Part shown: positions 6,339-7,504 of the stretch, piece after piece
Numbering within the stretch: position 1 is the first letter of the stretch
Layout of the letters: every line of letters starts with the position of its first letter
Source: Dehalococcoidia bacterium
GTDB taxonomy: Bacteria; Chloroflexota; Dehalococcoidia; GIF9; AB-539-J10
Direction: 5' to 3'
NCBI GenBank assembly: GCA_030627025.1
Contig: DAOUSX010000042.1
Span: forward strand, 1-7,504
DNA: 7,504 nucleotides
Program-made: the position numbers and the translations under genes
Notes under the pieces: generated by a model
Seen by the model: only the letters and a program-made list of their open reading frames with translations
What the model was told of the DNA's origin: nothing
The model's database searches: none

Positions 6339-6370
6339 TTTGGGGGAAATTTACCATAAGGAGTAAAAGC

Positions 6371-7198
6371 ATGTGTGAATTGTGTGAAAAATATGGAGAT
6401 AAAGGTCGGTGGTATCTGAATCCAAAGAACTATGCCAGGCCGTTATACAAGAAAGTGGAGAAGGGCAAGGAAAAGGAGCCAATGATTCTGGAGGAGCTTC
6501 GAGGGCCATTTTATTACAAACCACTCATAGAGCTAAAAGATAACCCCGAAGCTTTTGAAAAGATGAAGGAGGGATACTCAAAGTACCATGAAACAATGGG
6601 GGGACAGGTTGTATCCCTGGACGATGCCAAGAAAATGGTCGAGATAGCTCATCCGATAGCCAGAATTGATTGCGTCTGCAGGAGAGCTACCCGGGCAACC
6701 CTGGAGGATGGGGAGCAGCGGCCCCGTTCTTGTCTTGGGTTAGGTGTTGGAATGTTTCGCTGGGAGGAATGGCCAGAGAGATACAAAGGTGGCGTGGAGT
6801 TTCTCTCCACTGAAGAGGCAAAAGAACATATTGAACACTGGCATAAGCGGGGGATGGTCATAACAATAATGACTTTCGGCACTCCGTATATTGGTGGCAT
6901 CTGCCTTTGTGATTACCCTGATTGTCTTGCCATAAGGGTGAGGTTGGACTATGGCATAAAGCCCTTCTTGCTAAAAGGGCATCAAGTGGCAAAGGTAAAT
7001 TATGAGGAGTGCACAGGATGTGGGGACTGTGTACAACGATGCCAGTTTGGGGCTATAAAAATGGAGGTTACCACGAAAAAATCAAATATCGATATGACGC
7101 GTTGCTTTGGTTGCGGGGTATGTGTCTACGCCTGCCCGCAAGATGCAATAAGCCTTATCGACCGTGAGAAGCTCCCCGGTCTGAAAGAGGAATGGTAA
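6371..7198 (+). CDS. Multi-cysteine 4Fe-4S ferredoxin-domain protein (275 aa)
   Basis: Predicted cytoplasmic electron-transfer protein. The C terminus carries two [4Fe-4S] motifs: C214-x2-C217-x2-C220-x3-C224 and C245-x2-C248-x2-C251-x3-C255-P. The 210 residues before them hold eight more cysteines: C2 and C5 (MCELCEKYG), C101 and C103 (DCVCRR), C121 (SCLGLG), and C178, C180 and C185 (ICLCDYPDC). These could ligate one or two further clusters or another metal. The layout resembles Fe-S proteins of strict anaerobes that I know only as 4Fe-4S binding proteins, with no established reaction. No signal peptide or membrane segment is seen. The start at 6371 is supported by AAGGAG (6358-6363, 7-nt spacing); a longer frame from 6260 lacks this support. 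The next ferredoxin-like gene starts one base after the stop, indicating an operon. Confidence 0.85.
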   Translation: MCELCEKYGDKGRWYLNPKNYARPLYKKVEKGKEKEPMILEELRGPFYYKPLIELKDNPEAFEKMKEGYSKYHETMGGQVVSLDDAKKMVEIAHPIARIDCVCRRATRATLEDGEQRPRSCLGLGVGMFRWEEWPERYKGGVEFLSTEEAKEHIEHWHKRGMVITIMTFGTPYIGGICLCDYPDCLAIRVRLDYGIKPFLLKGHQVAKVNYEECTGCGDCVQRCQFGAIKMEVTTKKSNIDMTRCFGCGVCVYACPQDAISLIDREKLPGLKEEW

Positions 7199-7199
7199 G

Positions 7200-7442
7200 G
7201 TGATACCTCAAATCGAGATAGATAAAAATAAATGCGCTACTCCTTATGAATGTAAAAAATGCCTTCAAATTTGTCCTCAGGCTATTTTTGCAGTCGCTCC
7301 CACTAAAGTCGAGCGTTTCAAAGAAACTGCTCCCGAGGATTATGAGGTTCAAGCAGTGTTCAAGGATAAATGCGTACTATGCATGGATTGCATTAAAGTG
7401 TGCCCTACCGGGGCAATAAAAATAAAGGTAGGGGGTAGCTAA
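7200..7442 (+). CDS. Small 2[4Fe-4S] ferredoxin-like protein (80 aa)
   Basis: An 80-residue protein with two [4Fe-4S] motifs: C12-x5-C18-x2-C21-x3-C25-P and C58-x2-C61-x2-C64-x3-C68-P. The first has five rather than two residues between its first two cysteines, a variant seen in some polyferredoxin subunits. About 30 residues with acidic and basic stretches separate the two motifs, longer than in clostridial ferredoxins. It probably shuttles electrons with the 275-residue protein upstream and a partner encoded downstream. The start is GTG at 7200, one base after the upstream stop, with AGAGGA at 7186-7191 as ribosome site (8-nt spacing). The following gene abuts its stop with no gap. Confidence 0.88.
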   Translation: MIPQIEIDKNKCATPYECKKCLQICPQAIFAVAPTKVERFKETAPEDYEVQAVFKDKCVLCMDCIKVCPTGAIKIKVGGS

Positions 7443-7504
7443 ATGGAAAAATATGACCTCGATCTAGATGAAGCAATGATGAAGGAGCTCTCAGAGGAAT
7501 TTGC
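7443..7504 (+). CDS. Start of a third gene in the Fe-S cluster, 3' end cut by window
   Basis: ATG at 7443 directly follows the TAA of the ferredoxin-like gene (7440-7442), with AGGGGG at 7430-7435 as ribosome site at 7-nt spacing. Only 20 codons are present, beginning MEKYDLDLDEAMMKELSEE: acidic, soluble and not recognisable. Zero-gap spacing after two Fe-S genes suggests a subunit or redox partner in the same operon. I cannot name it from this fragment. Confidence 0.7.
   Translation, partial: MEKYDLDLDEAMMKELSEEF

Noticed and set aside
6305..6357. Three ACCAT repeats before the Fe-S cluster as a possible operator
   Set aside because: The copies are short, irregularly spaced (29 and 19 nt) and only partly similar in their flanks, so chance is a sufficient explanation.
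6260..6370. 37-residue N-terminal extension of the Fe-S protein, overlapping ychF
   Set aside because: The ATG at 6371 has a clear AAGGAG at proper spacing and begins the recognisable MCELCEKYG segment. The extension has low-quality composition and overlaps the ychF stop.
1..7504. Mobile elements, CRISPR arrays, tRNA or rRNA genes, or a defence island
   Set aside because: No transposase or integrase, no regularly spaced repeats, no tRNA-like fold in the gaps and no recognisable defence proteins. The longest gap without a confident gene is 236 nt.

Overview
This is chromosomal, gene-dense bacterial DNA of moderate GC content. It carries housekeeping genes followed by the start of an iron-sulfur electron-transfer cluster. 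The gene set points to an anaerobic bacterium, most likely Chloroflexota (Dehalococcoidia-like). The evidence is a DUF5679 zinc-ribbon mini-protein, a divergent holA/ychF pair, and a multi-cysteine ferredoxin operon typical of strict anaerobes. The lineage is inferred from protein style, not from a database search.

Layout, left to right. Positions 1-1035 hold the 3' part of lepA (elongation factor 4). A short intergenic stretch with a likely sigma-70-type promoter leads to a 47-residue DUF5679 zinc-ribbon protein (1139-1282). Positions 1283-1518 hold two short hairpins and two very small ORFs. The second small ORF overlaps by 4 nt the TTG start of a 527-residue metallo-beta-lactamase/beta-CASP (RNase J-like) protein (1519-3102). 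A small mechanosensitive (MscS-type) channel gene follows on the same strand. Its stop codon interlocks with the stop of the convergent holA gene (DNA polymerase III delta subunit, 4068-5102, minus strand). holA is divergent from ychF (5176-6267, plus strand). The 73 nt between them hold two near-mirror TGnTAAAAT motifs, each ending 6-7 nt before a start codon, which suggests leaderless transcripts in both directions.

The right end (6371-7504) is a tightly packed three-gene cluster. It has a 275-residue protein with two C-terminal [4Fe-4S] ferredoxin motifs and a further set of conserved-looking cysteines, then an 80-residue 2[4Fe-4S] ferredoxin-like protein, then the first 20 codons of a third gene whose ATG directly abuts the previous stop. 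This looks like an electron-transfer module whose catalytic partner lies beyond the window.

The genes themselves are mostly familiar. The observations most worth following are the leaderless divergent promoter pair, the micro-ORF cascade before the RNase J-like gene, and the unusual cysteine layout of the 275-residue Fe-S protein. I see no mobile element, CRISPR array, tRNA, rRNA or obvious novel defence system.
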